From: a virus
DNA length: 48,871 nucleotides
Virus record (IMG/VR): IMGVR_UViG_3300023174_000247
Span: 1 to 48,871 of that record
Strand: one strand, 5' to 3'
Shown here piece by piece: positions 37,561 to 46,566 of the stretch (position 1 is the stretch's first letter; each line of letters begins with the position of its first letter). A program made the position numbers and the translations under genes. Below the pieces are notes generated by a model, which saw only the letters and a program-made list of their open reading frames with translations, did no database searches and was not told the origin of the DNA.

Positions 37561-39078
37561 ATGCCTCTAGGTCGTCAATTCAGTAACACCTTTCACGAAG
37601 GTGAGGGTGGTAAGACATCGTTCTACACCAATCCTGAATCTGACCCAAGTTCAATAAAGAGCAATCCTGAAAAACCTGTCCCAATGTTGACCAGTACTCA
37701 TTCTCGACCAAAGGTCACTGAAGAACCACGACCAGGCGTTAATTACCAAGGTATGTTCTTTGAGCCACATACCGCAACTGGTTCTCGTAAAGATCCTCTG
37801 ATCCCTAGAGCGGATCGCATTAACGCATTTAAAACTGCTCTCAATTTACATAACGTAGAAAATTATCAAAGTCGTGCAGGAGCAGAGTTAGGAAAGAGTT
37901 ATCGACCTAACGCTACTGCTGCACAGAAGAATATGGATTTAATTGCAACTACTGCTGCAGAACGTACGAATATCCCAACACATTTGGCTAAAGATATTAA
38001 AACAAATGCAGTTCTTTATCCTGGTGAAAAAGCAAGTAGGGGTGGTCACTATAGCCCAGAAAGAGGAAACGTAGTTGTTCACGAACGTAAAAACTACGAC
38101 ATAACACGTGAGCCTGATATTGAAATTCCTAAAGGTGAAAAGGGAGCGCCAATCCCTAATAAAAACTTTAAATCATTAGTTGATCGTGATTGGAGCACTG
38201 AAAGAATTTGGCAAAGTGATATGGGATACAAAGGAACCATCACTGATCCTAAAGGTAAAGAAGTTCCTTATGTAGATGATGTTACAGAGTTACAACACCT
38301 ACCTGAAGGTCATCACATGAACGTATATCCTGGAAAAGGAAAGCAGACTGCTAAGTACATCTCTACTCCTTTTCAAGTTGAGTCAGGGTACAAACCAGGT
38401 TATTACGGTGGCAGCGAGACTTACACAACTTTCCATACTCGTCATGAACGCATCCCAACAGAAGGTACAGAAGTAATTCGTGGTGCAAAGAAGAAGAAGA
38501 TTCTTCCTTCAACTATAAATGCCGATACTCTTGTTCACGAAATCGGTCACGCAATAGACCCTCATATTAGAAGTCCATTTGAAAACATGAGCAGTGGCGC
38601 AGATGCAGTACAAGAGGCAACTGCAGATGGCTACAGAGATCGATTTGGAAGTACTGAAGTTTACGAACACAAACTTGCTCCATCTCCAGAACGAGCCGCA
38701 GACATGCGTAGTAGCGGATACACCACTCACAGCAAAAAGTGGGGCAACAATACGGACCGTGCCCTATATGCGGCAGTTCGTCAACACGTCTCTATGGGTG
38801 ATAACAATATAAAAGACATCACTTCACGACAAGAAGTTTTTGAGAAGGCTGGTGAAAAGACCAGAGCAACCTCAATGCACACCACTGTTGACCAAAAAGC
38901 ACGTTCAAACCGTTTATTATTAGGTCACCTCTACCATACTCACAGCCACGTGCGTGAGATCCTAGGTCATCTTGGAATGCAGGAAGAGGGCGAAAAGGCC
39001 GCCAGTTCTTATCGTTCTGCGGTCTCAGATGCTGGCGTAAACCATACTTGGGAACAAGGACATCTATTTAACGACTAA
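37561..39078 (+). CDS. HExxH putative metalloprotease with LGRQF N-terminus
   Basis: A 505-residue protein beginning MPLGRQFSNTFHEG, like the cassette peptides. The central region is polar. Late in the protein, LVHEIGHAIDP (His326, Glu327, His330) is a zincin motif, with EATADGY downstream as the likely third ligand. The C-terminal part is helical. It may be a virion-delivered protease. Distinct from the HExxH in the VWA protein. Confidence 0.65.
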   Translation: MPLGRQFSNTFHEGEGGKTSFYTNPESDPSSIKSNPEKPVPMLTSTHSRPKVTEEPRPGVNYQGMFFEPHTATGSRKDPLIPRADRINAFKTALNLHNVENYQSRAGAELGKSYRPNATAAQKNMDLIATTAAERTNIPTHLAKDIKTNAVLYPGEKASRGGHYSPERGNVVVHERKNYDITREPDIEIPKGEKGAPIPNKNFKSLVDRDWSTERIWQSDMGYKGTITDPKGKEVPYVDDVTELQHLPEGHHMNVYPGKGKQTAKYISTPFQVESGYKPGYYGGSETYTTFHTRHERIPTEGTEVIRGAKKKKILPSTINADTLVHEIGHAIDPHIRSPFENMSSGADAVQEATADGYRDRFGSTEVYEHKLAPSPERAADMRSSGYTTHSKKWGNNTDRALYAAVRQHVSMGDNNIKDITSRQEVFEKAGEKTRATSMHTTVDQKARSNRLLLGHLYHTHSHVREILGHLGMQEEGEKAASSYRSAVSDAGVNHTWEQGHLFND

Positions 39079-39116
39079 AATTTAAATAGGGGGCATAATC
39101 CAACCGAGGGGTTGAA

Positions 39117-39449
39117 ATGGCAAGTTTAAAAAATGTATTAATGCGTATTGTTGCCGTGTTTGCAGCAAGCGGTCTTGGAGTAATCGGTGCTGGCGCAGTA
39201 GCGGGTATCTCGGTTGCAAAGGCAATGATGGTTGCAGGTCTTACCGCAGTTGCTGCAGTTATTGAGAAGTTGGCTCGTGCATTTATGGACGATGGAAAAC
39301 TTACTCTTGATGAAATCAATGCCGCATTCTCAAGTGTTGATAAAGGCGCAAAGACAGTTGCAGATGTAAAGGTTGAAGAACGTCAAGCAGCAGAAGCAGA
39401 AGCGGCTGCAAAAAAGTCTGCTAAAGAAGACGATCCAAACTACAACTAA
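39117..39449 (+). CDS. Holin-like membrane protein
   Basis: A 110-residue protein with two hydrophobic segments (VLMRIVAVFAASGLGVIGAG and SVAKAMMVAGLTAVAAVI), then DDGKLTLDEINAAF and an Ala/Glu/Lys tail. This fits phage holins or similar small membrane proteins. It lies 3 kb after the endolysin. GAGGGGTTGAA precedes the ATG. Confidence 0.55.
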   Translation: MASLKNVLMRIVAVFAASGLGVIGAGAVAGISVAKAMMVAGLTAVAAVIEKLARAFMDDGKLTLDEINAAFSSVDKGAKTVADVKVEERQAAEAEAAAKKSAKEDDPNYN

Positions 39450-39622
39450 TCCCTGGTGGAGTAAAAACCGCCACCTTTAAACTGAATACCAAAAGAGTTA
39501 AAGACACGCTGAAGAGCGTAGCCACATTTGTCACAGAAGTATTCTGGGGCAGACTCGTGAATGCTACGCTCTTTTTCGTAGTCTAAGTCGCATTGGATAC
39601 AGGAGTACTCGTACTTGGGCAT
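39446..39622 (-). CDS. FmdB-type zinc-ribbon protein
   Basis: A 58-residue protein starting at MPKYEYSC, as is typical of FmdB. CIQC and CDKC form the zinc ribbon, and FKGGGFYSTRD is the family C-terminus. It is the only minus-strand gene in the right arm and converges on the holin-like gene with overlapping stops. The longer frame from 39640 is possible. FmdB-type proteins are small regulators; role here unknown. Confidence 0.7.
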   Translation of the reverse strand: MPKYEYSCIQCDLDYEKERSIHESAPEYFCDKCGYALQRVFNSFGIQFKGGGFYSTRD

Positions 39623-39664
39623 GGTTGGAGCATACACCATCTTAAGAAGGAGTAAACTAAAGTC

Positions 39665-39832
39665 ATGATTTCAACTGTTCAGTTTAGTGATCAGGCTATG
39701 ACCAAAAATAAACAGGCCATGCCTGAAAAGTTGAAATTTGATGGCCCAGGATCAATACCTGTCTCTAGCGCACAGGACAAAATGGCAGCAAATTCATTTA
39801 AGCCATTACCAAAGCCAGGGTTTGATTCATGA
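39665..39832 (+). CDS. 55-residue protein with STVQF N-terminus
   Basis: AAGAAGGAG lies about 9 bases before the ATG, and the stop overlaps the next ATG (ATGA). It starts MISTVQFSDQAMTKN, a variant of the shared peptide, and the rest is polar and Pro-rich. Accepted for its ribosome site and coupling. Confidence 0.6.
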   Translation: MISTVQFSDQAMTKNKQAMPEKLKFDGPGSIPVSSAQDKMAANSFKPLPKPGFDS

Positions 39833-40032
39833 CCGCTGTTGTTGACACGCATCGCCCATTAAACGCATTAGACCGTTGCGATAAGTGCGGTGCTCAAGCA
39901 ATGATGAGGGCAACATTAGCAAATGGTGAACTTTACTTTTGCGGACATCACGGTCGTGAGATTAGTCAGTCATTGGTATTAAAGGCGCTTCAAGTATTTG
40001 ATCCAGAAGGTGTATTAAATTATGGAAAATAG
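39829..40032 (+). CDS. DUF7455-like zinc protein
   Basis: A 67-residue protein with LDRCDKCGAQAMMRATL and FCGHHGRE, the signature of a small zinc-binding family widespread in actinobacteria. Function unknown. It overlaps both neighbours. Confidence 0.75.
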   Translation: MTAVVDTHRPLNALDRCDKCGAQAMMRATLANGELYFCGHHGREISQSLVLKALQVFDPEGVLNYGK

Positions 40033-40402
40033 TAAGTATGAAATTGGTAAAGGAATGATGGGTGGACCTGGAGGAACTTATGGTCGTTATAGTGTTGGTC
40101 CAAGAGTTATTGCAGAAGGAAAGAGTATGAGAAATCTTTCAACACAGTTTGGTAATGCGGCAGATATAGAAGAGCAACAGCGTCGCCGTTTTGGTCGTCG
40201 TCGTGAACCTAACTACTCTGGTTCTGGTTTTTGGTATGCAAATTACCCTTACATGATTGGCGCACTAGGTGCTGGTACTAACAACAACCCAGATCCAAAT
40301 ACCGATCACAATCAACCTATGAGCGATGGTGCAGCATCTGCCACAAATGGCGATGGAATGGGTGGAACAGCCGCAGGATTTGTTGGTGGATTAGGTTCAT
40401 GA
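40022..40402 (+). CDS. Gly/Asn-rich virion-type protein
   Basis: A 126-residue protein, Gly/Asn-rich and basic in the middle (EEQQRRRFGRRREP). It contains NLSTQFGNA internally, the shared peptide pattern. Likely minor structural; no family. Confidence 0.65.
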   Translation: MENSKYEIGKGMMGGPGGTYGRYSVGPRVIAEGKSMRNLSTQFGNAADIEEQQRRRFGRRREPNYSGSGFWYANYPYMIGALGAGTNNNPDPNTDHNQPMSDGAASATNGDGMGGTAAGFVGGLGS

Positions 40403-40614
40403 GCGAACAATTAGACCGCAAGACATTGATGGTAAATCAACGTCGTGGAATTAAACAACACTTTATGTTTGATACAGTTCGTGGAGTTAAGTCTAAAGCA
40501 ACGTCAAGTATTGTGACTTGGGGTGGTCCAGGTAAGGGTGTACAGGGCGAATCAGTGAACTCACAGAACAATGCAAGCAAGTTCATTATAAATAGAAATT
40601 GGAAACCGCTATAA
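40399..40614 (+). CDS. Small basic protein, unknown
   Basis: A 71-residue basic protein overlapping the previous stop (ATGA), ending before the leader of the large surface protein. No motif. Confidence 0.65.
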   Translation: MSEQLDRKTLMVNQRRGIKQHFMFDTVRGVKSKATSSIVTWGGPGKGVQGESVNSQNNASKFIINRNWKPL

Positions 40615-40658
40615 TCTAAATACTTGAAGAGGGCATTAAAGTATTCCGAGGGGAACAC

Positions 40659-43130
40659 TTGAAAGAACTGCGTATATTCGCAGCACTATCTGGCTTCACA
40701 CAACGTATCTACTTCTTTTTAGGAGCAGGATTTATTTTCTTGCTTCTTTCGATGATGCCTGCTCAAGCAGACGGCGAAGTGACTCTTGCTGCGCCAACCG
40801 TGATTCTTTCATCCACGGCAACGTCTTCTTCTTTGGTTGATACGAGCACTGTAAATACGACACCAACCAGCCAGCAGCAAACGACCCAAGAGTCGTCCAC
40901 AGTAATGTCCAATCCGATACCATCCATTACCTCCATAAACACGAAGATTCATGATGCGACTGTAACACTGGATAATGCTATTGAAAGTGCAACTGCAACT
41001 ATCCAGACTATCCCTAACGTTCAACAGTTGGTAGAAAGCAGCACAGTAGCAACACAGGCTGTTGAAGCAGCCACGGTATGTATAAATACCGCCAATATCG
41101 CTATCGATGTCGCAGAGTCTGCAACCGCAACAGCCTTAATTGCTCAGCAAGCAGTTGACTCACAAACTGCGGTTGTAGCCACGGCTACAACCGTGCTTAA
41201 TACTGCTCAAGCAACTCTTGACGATAAAACTGCTGCAGTTGATTCTCAAACAGTGGTTGTGCAAACAGACAGCGCAGCAGTAACCACAGCATTGTCCGCA
41301 GCAGAGTCTTCAACTGTTGTAACCACAGTTCCAGGTGTTAAAGCATCTATCTATACCTATAACGGAGGCGGTTCTCCTGCTCTTCCTGCAGCAAATGCAA
41401 CTCCTATACTTACCACAGTAGTTCCTCAAATCACATATCAATGGGGTGGAGGTTCTGTACTAGGTGGTCCAGCAGACCGTGTAATTGTTAAGTTTGAAGG
41501 AACTATCACCGTTCCTAACGAAGCAGTTATTGTTCGTTACAATACTTATGCAGATGATGGAACTCTTCTTTACATTGATGGGCAGTTAGCCGTCAATAAC
41601 TGGAGAGACCAAGGTATGCGCTACAGTGCATATAGTCAAAACTACGATACAACTGTTGATAAGACGCAAGATTTTATTCTTTGGTACTACGAGAACGGTG
41701 GAGGAGCAGGCGTCTATCTTGGTTGGGTAATCATTCGTGCAGATGGAACTGGCTATTTTACAAACCCAACTCAAACTGCATTTGGAACAACTACTACAGT
41801 GCAAGACCCAACGTTAGTTGCTGCATTTGAATCTGCTAAATCAACATTAACTACAAGTCAATCAACTCTTACAACACTACAAGCAGAAAAAACAACTGCT
41901 CAAGAAGTAGTTACAACTGCAACTGAAACTAAGGCTACAGAAGTTGCTACCTTGATATCACTACAAGAAACAGCAACAGCAACTATTAACACAGCAAATA
42001 CTTTGGCAAATACAGCAGTTACAAAAGTAGGAGAAGCAGTTACTGCCCTTAACGTAGCGGTAACTACAGTTAATAATATTTACGCAGAACAACAAGCCGC
42101 AATTCAAGCAGCAAAAGATGCGGCTGCTGCAGAGGCTGCACGTGTAGCAGCAGAGCAAGCCGCAACCGCAGAAGCAGCGGCAGCACAGGCAGCAGCAGAA
42201 GCAGCGGCAGCAGAAGCAGCGGCTGCTCAAGCAGAGGCAGATAGAATTGCAGCAGAGGAAGAAGCAGCACAGGCACAAGCAGATGCTGAAAAGGCAGAGG
42301 CTGATCGTATAGCAGCAGAAGAGGAAGCAGCCAAAGCACAAGCAGAAGCAGAAGCAAAGGCTGAAGAAGAAGCAAAAGCAGAAGCCGAAAGACTAGAAGC
42401 AGAAGCAGAAGCAGCACGACAAGCAGAGTTAGATGCAATTGCAGAAGCAGAGGCTAAAGAGGCTGAAGCAGAGGCTGCAAGACAAGCAGAAGAGGATGCT
42501 AAAGCAGAGGCTGAAGCAAAAGCAAAAGAGTTAGAAGCAGCCAAGGCTGAAGAAGAAAAGGCACAGGCTAAAGAAGAAAAAGCAAAGGCTGAAGAAGAAA
42601 AATTAAATAATATTCTTGAAGACGTTAAAGATGGAAAAGAATTAACAGAAGAACAAAAAGATATTGTCGTGGCTGCATTGATAGCAGATTTAAAACCAGG
42701 TGAGTCTATTTCTGCAGCAGAAGTAAGGGCATCTGGAGTATCATATGCTGATCTTCCACCAGAGACACCAATTGAGTTAAGAACATCTGAATCTGGTGAA
42801 GTACTTATTATTACAGCAGAAGTTGCAGCAAACATTGAGTTAGTTCAAAATCCAGGTGCACTACTTGAGGCAGTATTTACAGATCCAGGCGCAGCATTAG
42901 CGGCTTTAGGATCTATTGGAGCAGACATGACTCCAGGAGAAAGAGAAGAAGCAACTAACATGGTTGTTGCAACAGTTGTTGCTGCTGGTGCTGCCATGAA
43001 TGCAGTGGGTGCTGCAGCAAGTGCTGCAGGTGGTTCAACAGGGGGAAGTTCTGGAGGCGGTGGAGGCGGAAGTTCTGGTGGTGGAGGCTCATCAGGTGAG
43101 AGTAAAGGCGTAAGGAGACGGAAGCCATGA
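40659..43130 (+). CDS. Large PA14-like and coiled-coil surface protein
   Basis: An 823-residue protein from a TTG start with GAGGGG upstream. Order: a hydrophobic signal or anchor (FFLGAGFIFLLLSMMPAQA, residues about 20-38); a Thr/Ser/Ala-rich stalk; a PA14-like carbohydrate-binding domain (VIVRYNTYADDGTLLYIDG, then AVNNWRDQG and ILWYYENGGG); a long Ala/Glu coiled coil like TolA (about 480-660); a globular segment (LKPGESISAAEVRASGV); and a Gly/Ser tail. It may be a tail fibre, adhesin or exported host-surface protein. A signal on a phage fibre would be unusual. Confidence 0.7.
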   Translation: MKELRIFAALSGFTQRIYFFLGAGFIFLLLSMMPAQADGEVTLAAPTVILSSTATSSSLVDTSTVNTTPTSQQQTTQESSTVMSNPIPSITSINTKIHDATVTLDNAIESATATIQTIPNVQQLVESSTVATQAVEAATVCINTANIAIDVAESATATALIAQQAVDSQTAVVATATTVLNTAQATLDDKTAAVDSQTVVVQTDSAAVTTALSAAESSTVVTTVPGVKASIYTYNGGGSPALPAANATPILTTVVPQITYQWGGGSVLGGPADRVIVKFEGTITVPNEAVIVRYNTYADDGTLLYIDGQLAVNNWRDQGMRYSAYSQNYDTTVDKTQDFILWYYENGGGAGVYLGWVIIRADGTGYFTNPTQTAFGTTTTVQDPTLVAAFESAKSTLTTSQSTLTTLQAEKTTAQEVVTTATETKATEVATLISLQETATATINTANTLANTAVTKVGEAVTALNVAVTTVNNIYAEQQAAIQAAKDAAAAEAARVAAEQAATAEAAAAQAAAEAAAAEAAAAQAEADRIAAEEEAAQAQADAEKAEADRIAAEEEAAKAQAEAEAKAEEEAKAEAERLEAEAEAARQAELDAIAEAEAKEAEAEAARQAEEDAKAEAEAKAKELEAAKAEEEKAQAKEEKAKAEEEKLNNILEDVKDGKELTEEQKDIVVAALIADLKPGESISAAEVRASGVSYADLPPETPIELRTSESGEVLIITAEVAANIELVQNPGALLEAVFTDPGAALAALGSIGADMTPGEREEATNMVVATVVAAGAAMNAVGAAASAAGGSTGGSSGGGGGGSSGGGGSSGESKGVRRRKP

Positions 43131-43291
43131 AAATACTAAAAGACATGATTGACCAACTCTGGACTCTACTTGGCATGTTTATTGCTTGGGTAGTTCTAGA
43201 TGGAAGTGCAAAAACTATTGTTGGATATGCAATTATCGCAACTTTGATTGCATGGGCAATTACGTATCCACTGCGTAACCGAGACGAATAA
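43127..43291 (+). CDS. 54-residue two-span membrane protein (holin-like)
   Basis: The ATG overlaps the previous stop. Two hydrophobic segments (LWTLLGMFIAWVVL and TIVGYAIIATLIAWAI) with a short charged tail (RNRDE) fit a small holin or membrane anchor. AAGGAG lies upstream. Confidence 0.6.
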   Translation: MKILKDMIDQLWTLLGMFIAWVVLDGSAKTIVGYAIIATLIAWAITYPLRNRDE

Positions 43292-43328
43292 GGGATTATT
43301 TCCTTTGAGGGCACGTCAAAGGAGAAAC

Positions 43329-43520
43329 ATGACACAAGCACAACTTAAGGCCGCAGCAGCGACCTACCTCCGTGCCGCAGCAGCATCTGTTGTAGCACTT
43401 TACATGGCTGGACAAACTGATCCAAAAGTTCTGTTAAATGCAGCACTTGCTGGTCTTGTTGGCCCACTTGCTAAAGCACTTAACCCAAAAGATTCATCAT
43501 ACGGAATCGTAAAGAAGTAA
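43329..43520 (+). CDS. Small Ala-rich membrane protein (holin-like)
   Basis: A 63-residue protein from ATG 43329 with AAAGGAG upstream. A hydrophobic Ala/Leu helix (AAAASVVALYMAG, then VLLNAALAGLVGPLAKAL) resembles small phage holins. The longer upstream frame is not needed. Confidence 0.6.
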   Translation: MTQAQLKAAAATYLRAAAASVVALYMAGQTDPKVLLNAALAGLVGPLAKALNPKDSSYGIVKK

Positions 43521-43538
43521 TTTAAAGGAGTAGCACCA

Positions 43539-43895
43539 GTGACAATGTTTTTTACTACTATCGGCATTGTTGCTGGTGCTCTCATAAGTCTAGGAGTTCT
43601 CTTGAGTCCTTTCTATAAAAAGATAAAGCGCTGGGCTCAGTGGATGGACCGTTTCATGCGTGATTGGGAAGGTGAACCAGCAGAACCAGGTAGAGATGCA
43701 GTTCCTGGCGTTATGGAGCGCATCAACAAACTAGACGGAGAGTTGAGTAATAATGGCGGAAAATCTACAAAGGACGTTGTAGATAAACTTCTTGCCAACC
43801 AAGGTGTCCTCATGGAAGCCTTCGTAGAGATGGGCGAGAGATTGATCGCCATTGAGAATTGTTTGACGGTTACACTTCAAGACGAGAAAAACTAA
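43539..43895 (+). CDS. DUF2746-like membrane protein
   Basis: A 118-residue protein with an N-terminal span (IGIVAGALISLGVLLSPF), then FMRDWEGEPAEPGRDAVPGVMER, the pattern of DUF2746 proteins found in actinophage lysis regions, and a C-terminal coiled coil. The start is GTG 43539 with AAAGGAG upstream; ATG 43545 is also possible. Confidence 0.7.
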   Translation: MTMFFTTIGIVAGALISLGVLLSPFYKKIKRWAQWMDRFMRDWEGEPAEPGRDAVPGVMERINKLDGELSNNGGKSTKDVVDKLLANQGVLMEAFVEMGERLIAIENCLTVTLQDEKN

Positions 43896-43909
43896 GGGAA
43901 GATTGACCT

Positions 43910-44290
43910 ATGAGCGAGATTAACCCATTCTATTCTTTGAGCCGTGTAATTAGTCAGAAATATCGTGACGGTGCTCGTGCAAACCGAGATATGGCTGCAT
44001 TCCACAATATGCAGGCTGCTATGGCTATGCATCACGTTCAGAGCCAAGCAACAATGAAACAATCTGCTCAACAAGCACGCCTTACTGAAAAGTCAGAACA
44101 GAACCGAAGCAATAGAGCAACAGAGTTCTTTGGAACCGTACATTCACATGCACAACCAGGTCAGCCTGTGTCAATTAAGCACGGAGATATTTCCGCAAGT
44201 TATACTCCAGCAATTCCTACACAACCTGCTGCGCCAAAGGCAGGAAGAGTTCCTGTGAAGAAGGTACGAGGCGGAAAGAAGACTTCGTAA
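43910..44290 (+). CDS. Helical basic protein, unknown
   Basis: A 126-residue protein, helical and Gln/Met-rich in the first half (FHNMQAAMAMHHVQSQATMK), with a Pro/Lys tail. Likely structural by context; no family. Confidence 0.65.
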   Translation: MSEINPFYSLSRVISQKYRDGARANRDMAAFHNMQAAMAMHHVQSQATMKQSAQQARLTEKSEQNRSNRATEFFGTVHSHAQPGQPVSIKHGDISASYTPAIPTQPAAPKAGRVPVKKVRGGKKTS

Positions 44291-44640
44291 TGGCTGGATC
44301 AATCAGTCGTGACGATAAGTCCTACGAACACTTTTCTGATGGTGTAGGATCTAAAAATAGCCCAATGTCTGCAATCGATAAGAAGATTGTTAACTTTGCG
44401 GCTAAGTTAAAAGACCAGCCTGTGACAAAGACTCATGGACAGATACTGAGAAATTTTGGAATGCTTCCACCAGAGTTCTGGATGAGAGCGCAAAATCTCT
44501 CTAATCATCCAGATATTGACCCACAGCATCGTGACCGTATGAGCCAAATGTTTCCACAACCATCACGACCAGGCCCTATGATGGGAGGTGCTCCAGTGAA
44601 CACTGAAAGCACAAAGTTCTCACATGGATTGACTTGGTAA
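44290..44640 (+). CDS. Small protein, unknown
   Basis: A 116-residue protein beginning in a TAATG overlap. Helical middle (ILRNFGMLPPEFWMRAQNL) and a Pro/Met-rich tail. No motif. Confidence 0.65.
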   Translation: MAGSISRDDKSYEHFSDGVGSKNSPMSAIDKKIVNFAAKLKDQPVTKTHGQILRNFGMLPPEFWMRAQNLSNHPDIDPQHRDRMSQMFPQPSRPGPMMGGAPVNTESTKFSHGLTW

Positions 44641-44649
44641 AGGAGCAAT

Positions 44650-44904
44650 ATGAAGTGCGCTAATTGCGACAAAGACGCTATGTTTGAATACAGAATTACT
44701 CTGAACAAATCAATCTTTTATTGCGGTAAAGACCTCCCATCATTTCTTGAAGAACGTAAACGAGCAGGTCTCCTCAAAATTACTACGGCATACACAACTG
44801 CCCAAGATTCGGCAATAGATACCCTTGCGTTTACTGCAGAAGTGACTGAAGAGCCGCAATCGACTCTAAAGAAGAAGGCCGCAACTAAAAAGTCGGCAAA
44901 ATAA
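44650..44904 (+). CDS. Small Cys-motif protein
   Basis: An 84-residue protein with CANC and a later FYCGK, a likely small zinc site, then a Lys/Ala tail. AAAGGAGCAAT precedes the ATG. Confidence 0.65.
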   Translation: MKCANCDKDAMFEYRITLNKSIFYCGKDLPSFLEERKRAGLLKITTAYTTAQDSAIDTLAFTAEVTEEPQSTLKKKAATKKSAK

Positions 44905-45147
44905 ATGAAGTTGATTCGTAAGTTCGCAGTGCAGGGTCATGCTGTACCATCGTCAGTACACAGTCCTAGAGGACCGTTTCCGCCAGAAGTTCTAGCCCAA
45001 CCTCAGATGGAGATGGAAGAGCACCATTCGGATTCCTTACACGTTGGATTAGATGACGTACGCTTCTTCAAGTGCAGGGCTTGCAGAGAAGTACTTTTAG
45101 AGACTGAACTAACCGATCATGATTGTGAGGAAATAAATGGCTACTAA
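44905..45147 (+). CDS. Small Cys/His protein
   Basis: An 80-residue protein beginning right after the previous stop. CRACREVLLETELTDHDC is a possible zinc site. It overlaps the next gene by 11 bases. Confidence 0.65.
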   Translation: MKLIRKFAVQGHAVPSSVHSPRGPFPPEVLAQPQMEMEEHHSDSLHVGLDDVRFFKCRACREVLLETELTDHDCEEINGY

Positions 45148-45829
45148 TAACAACGGTAATCTTCTAGATACCGCAGGTGAAGTCGCAATCGACTTCGTAT
45201 GGGGAAATTTCCCTATTCAACCAAACGATGTCCGTCCAGATGCAGCAAGTGCAACTCTTTCAACAACAGTTACAACAAGAGTAGCAGGCCGTCTTGACCC
45301 AGCAGCAGATAATCACATTATCGCTCTTTCAGGTTGGAACGGATATCCACTTTACAACCCAGATACAGCAGGTGAAGATGTAGCAGGTCCAACTGACTAT
45401 ATCCTTACTCCAAATGTTCTTGGTCTTACAACAGCACTTGCACAAGATGCGTTGAAGGATGCGTCATTTGGAACAATTACCGTAAACTCAGCAGCAACCA
45501 ACGCTGCTAAGTCAATTACAGACGTTGACCGTGCTGCAGGTTCAACAACTGCTCGCATTACAGCAACAGGTGCAACTGCAGCATACCCAATTGGTACAAA
45601 GATTACAGTCGCTTCAACAGGAACTGTTGATGGAACTTGGACTGTAACTGCAAACGAAAGCACCGATAAGGTTTACTTTGTTACAAATGCAAGCACAGCA
45701 TTGTCTACAGGAACTGGTTCAGTAATTGGTGTTCCAGGAACAATCAAGGCACAGTCAATTGCAGCAGCACAGAACAACATTGTTCCAGGTTCTGTAATTA
45801 ACATTACACCTTGGGCAGCAGCGTCCTAA
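45137..45829 (+). CDS. Beta-rich virion-type protein
   Basis: A 230-residue, Thr/Ala-rich, beta-rich protein with an Ig-like segment (TKITVASTGTVDGTWTVTA). GAGGAAATAA precedes the ATG. It lies a few genes before the terminase and is a candidate head decoration or tail protein. No signature residue decides. Confidence 0.65.
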   Translation: MATNNNGNLLDTAGEVAIDFVWGNFPIQPNDVRPDAASATLSTTVTTRVAGRLDPAADNHIIALSGWNGYPLYNPDTAGEDVAGPTDYILTPNVLGLTTALAQDALKDASFGTITVNSAATNAAKSITDVDRAAGSTTARITATGATAAYPIGTKITVASTGTVDGTWTVTANESTDKVYFVTNASTALSTGTGSVIGVPGTIKAQSIAAAQNNIVPGSVINITPWAAAS

Positions 45830-45843
45830 TTTAGGACTTTATT

Positions 45844-46566
45844 ATGGTTCGTCCTGTAGGCGGTGCAGCCGCACGTGGTCAACGTAGAGTTGCGCCGTCT
45901 GCAGGAGAACTAAACCTTGCCATTGGAAATCAATTTGGTCCAAGGCAATTAGCGGGAATTGAAAAGATTACGGGGTCTGATTTTTCTGGACTTCCTACAG
46001 CATCCTCTTATGGCGAATTTGATGAGATTATTTCAGTAATAAATGACGCCAGTACTATGGAGTACTACAAGACAGACAAGCAAAGAAAGATGTCAGAGAA
46101 CTTGGCTGGACTCCCTAGCGAACTAGACACAGCAATGAGTCGTCAATTTTATGAACTTGATGAGGCTTCGGACGAATTATACGTTCCTGGATATAAGGGG
46201 CCGCAGAATGAAGAAGATGCTTCTGCCGCACCACTTACTGTAGTTCCAACTTCAACAACAAATCCAGCACGCCCACGAACCGTGGCAGCAGGATACGATA
46301 AAGAAGAAGAAAAAATCACAGTCGTATTCCGTGATGGAACTTTCTACAACTATTACGAAGTTACCCCATCTGAATGGCAGGCATTTAAAGCCCGTGTTTC
46401 AAAGGGACAGTACATCTATCGTTATCTAGACTTCAAGCCCCGTGGACCAGCCGACACGGGCTCTATCTCTGCAGTGGCAAGAAAAGCGTTCTATCGCCTA
46501 TCTCGTGCTGCACAGATACAATACAAAGGCAAACAAGGAAAACCCCCTAAACCACAGAAACCGTGA
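45844..46566 (+). CDS. KTSC-domain protein
   Basis: A 240-residue protein. The C-terminal part has a KTSC domain: AAGYDKEEEKITVVFRDGTF, then YNYYEVTPSEWQAFKAR and SKGQYIYRYLD. KTSC domains are small, found in phages and at the end of some lysyl-tRNA synthetases, with unknown role. The N-terminal part is polar with NLAIGNQFGPRQ. It lies close to the packaging genes. Confidence 0.75.
   Translation: MVRPVGGAAARGQRRVAPSAGELNLAIGNQFGPRQLAGIEKITGSDFSGLPTASSYGEFDEIISVINDASTMEYYKTDKQRKMSENLAGLPSELDTAMSRQFYELDEASDELYVPGYKGPQNEEDASAAPLTVVPTSTTNPARPRTVAAGYDKEEEKITVVFRDGTFYNYYEVTPSEWQAFKARVSKGQYIYRYLDFKPRGPADTGSISAVARKAFYRLSRAAQIQYKGKQGKPPKPQKP

Noticed and set aside
41961-42438. Long minus-strand Cys- or Leu-rich frames opposite the coiled-coil gene
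   Set aside because: They are products of the repetitive GCA/GAA codons on the other strand; composition is not protein-like.
42100-42600. GCAGCAGAAGCAG-type tandem repeats as a DNA repeat element
   Set aside because: Explained by the Ala/Glu coiled coil of the surface protein.
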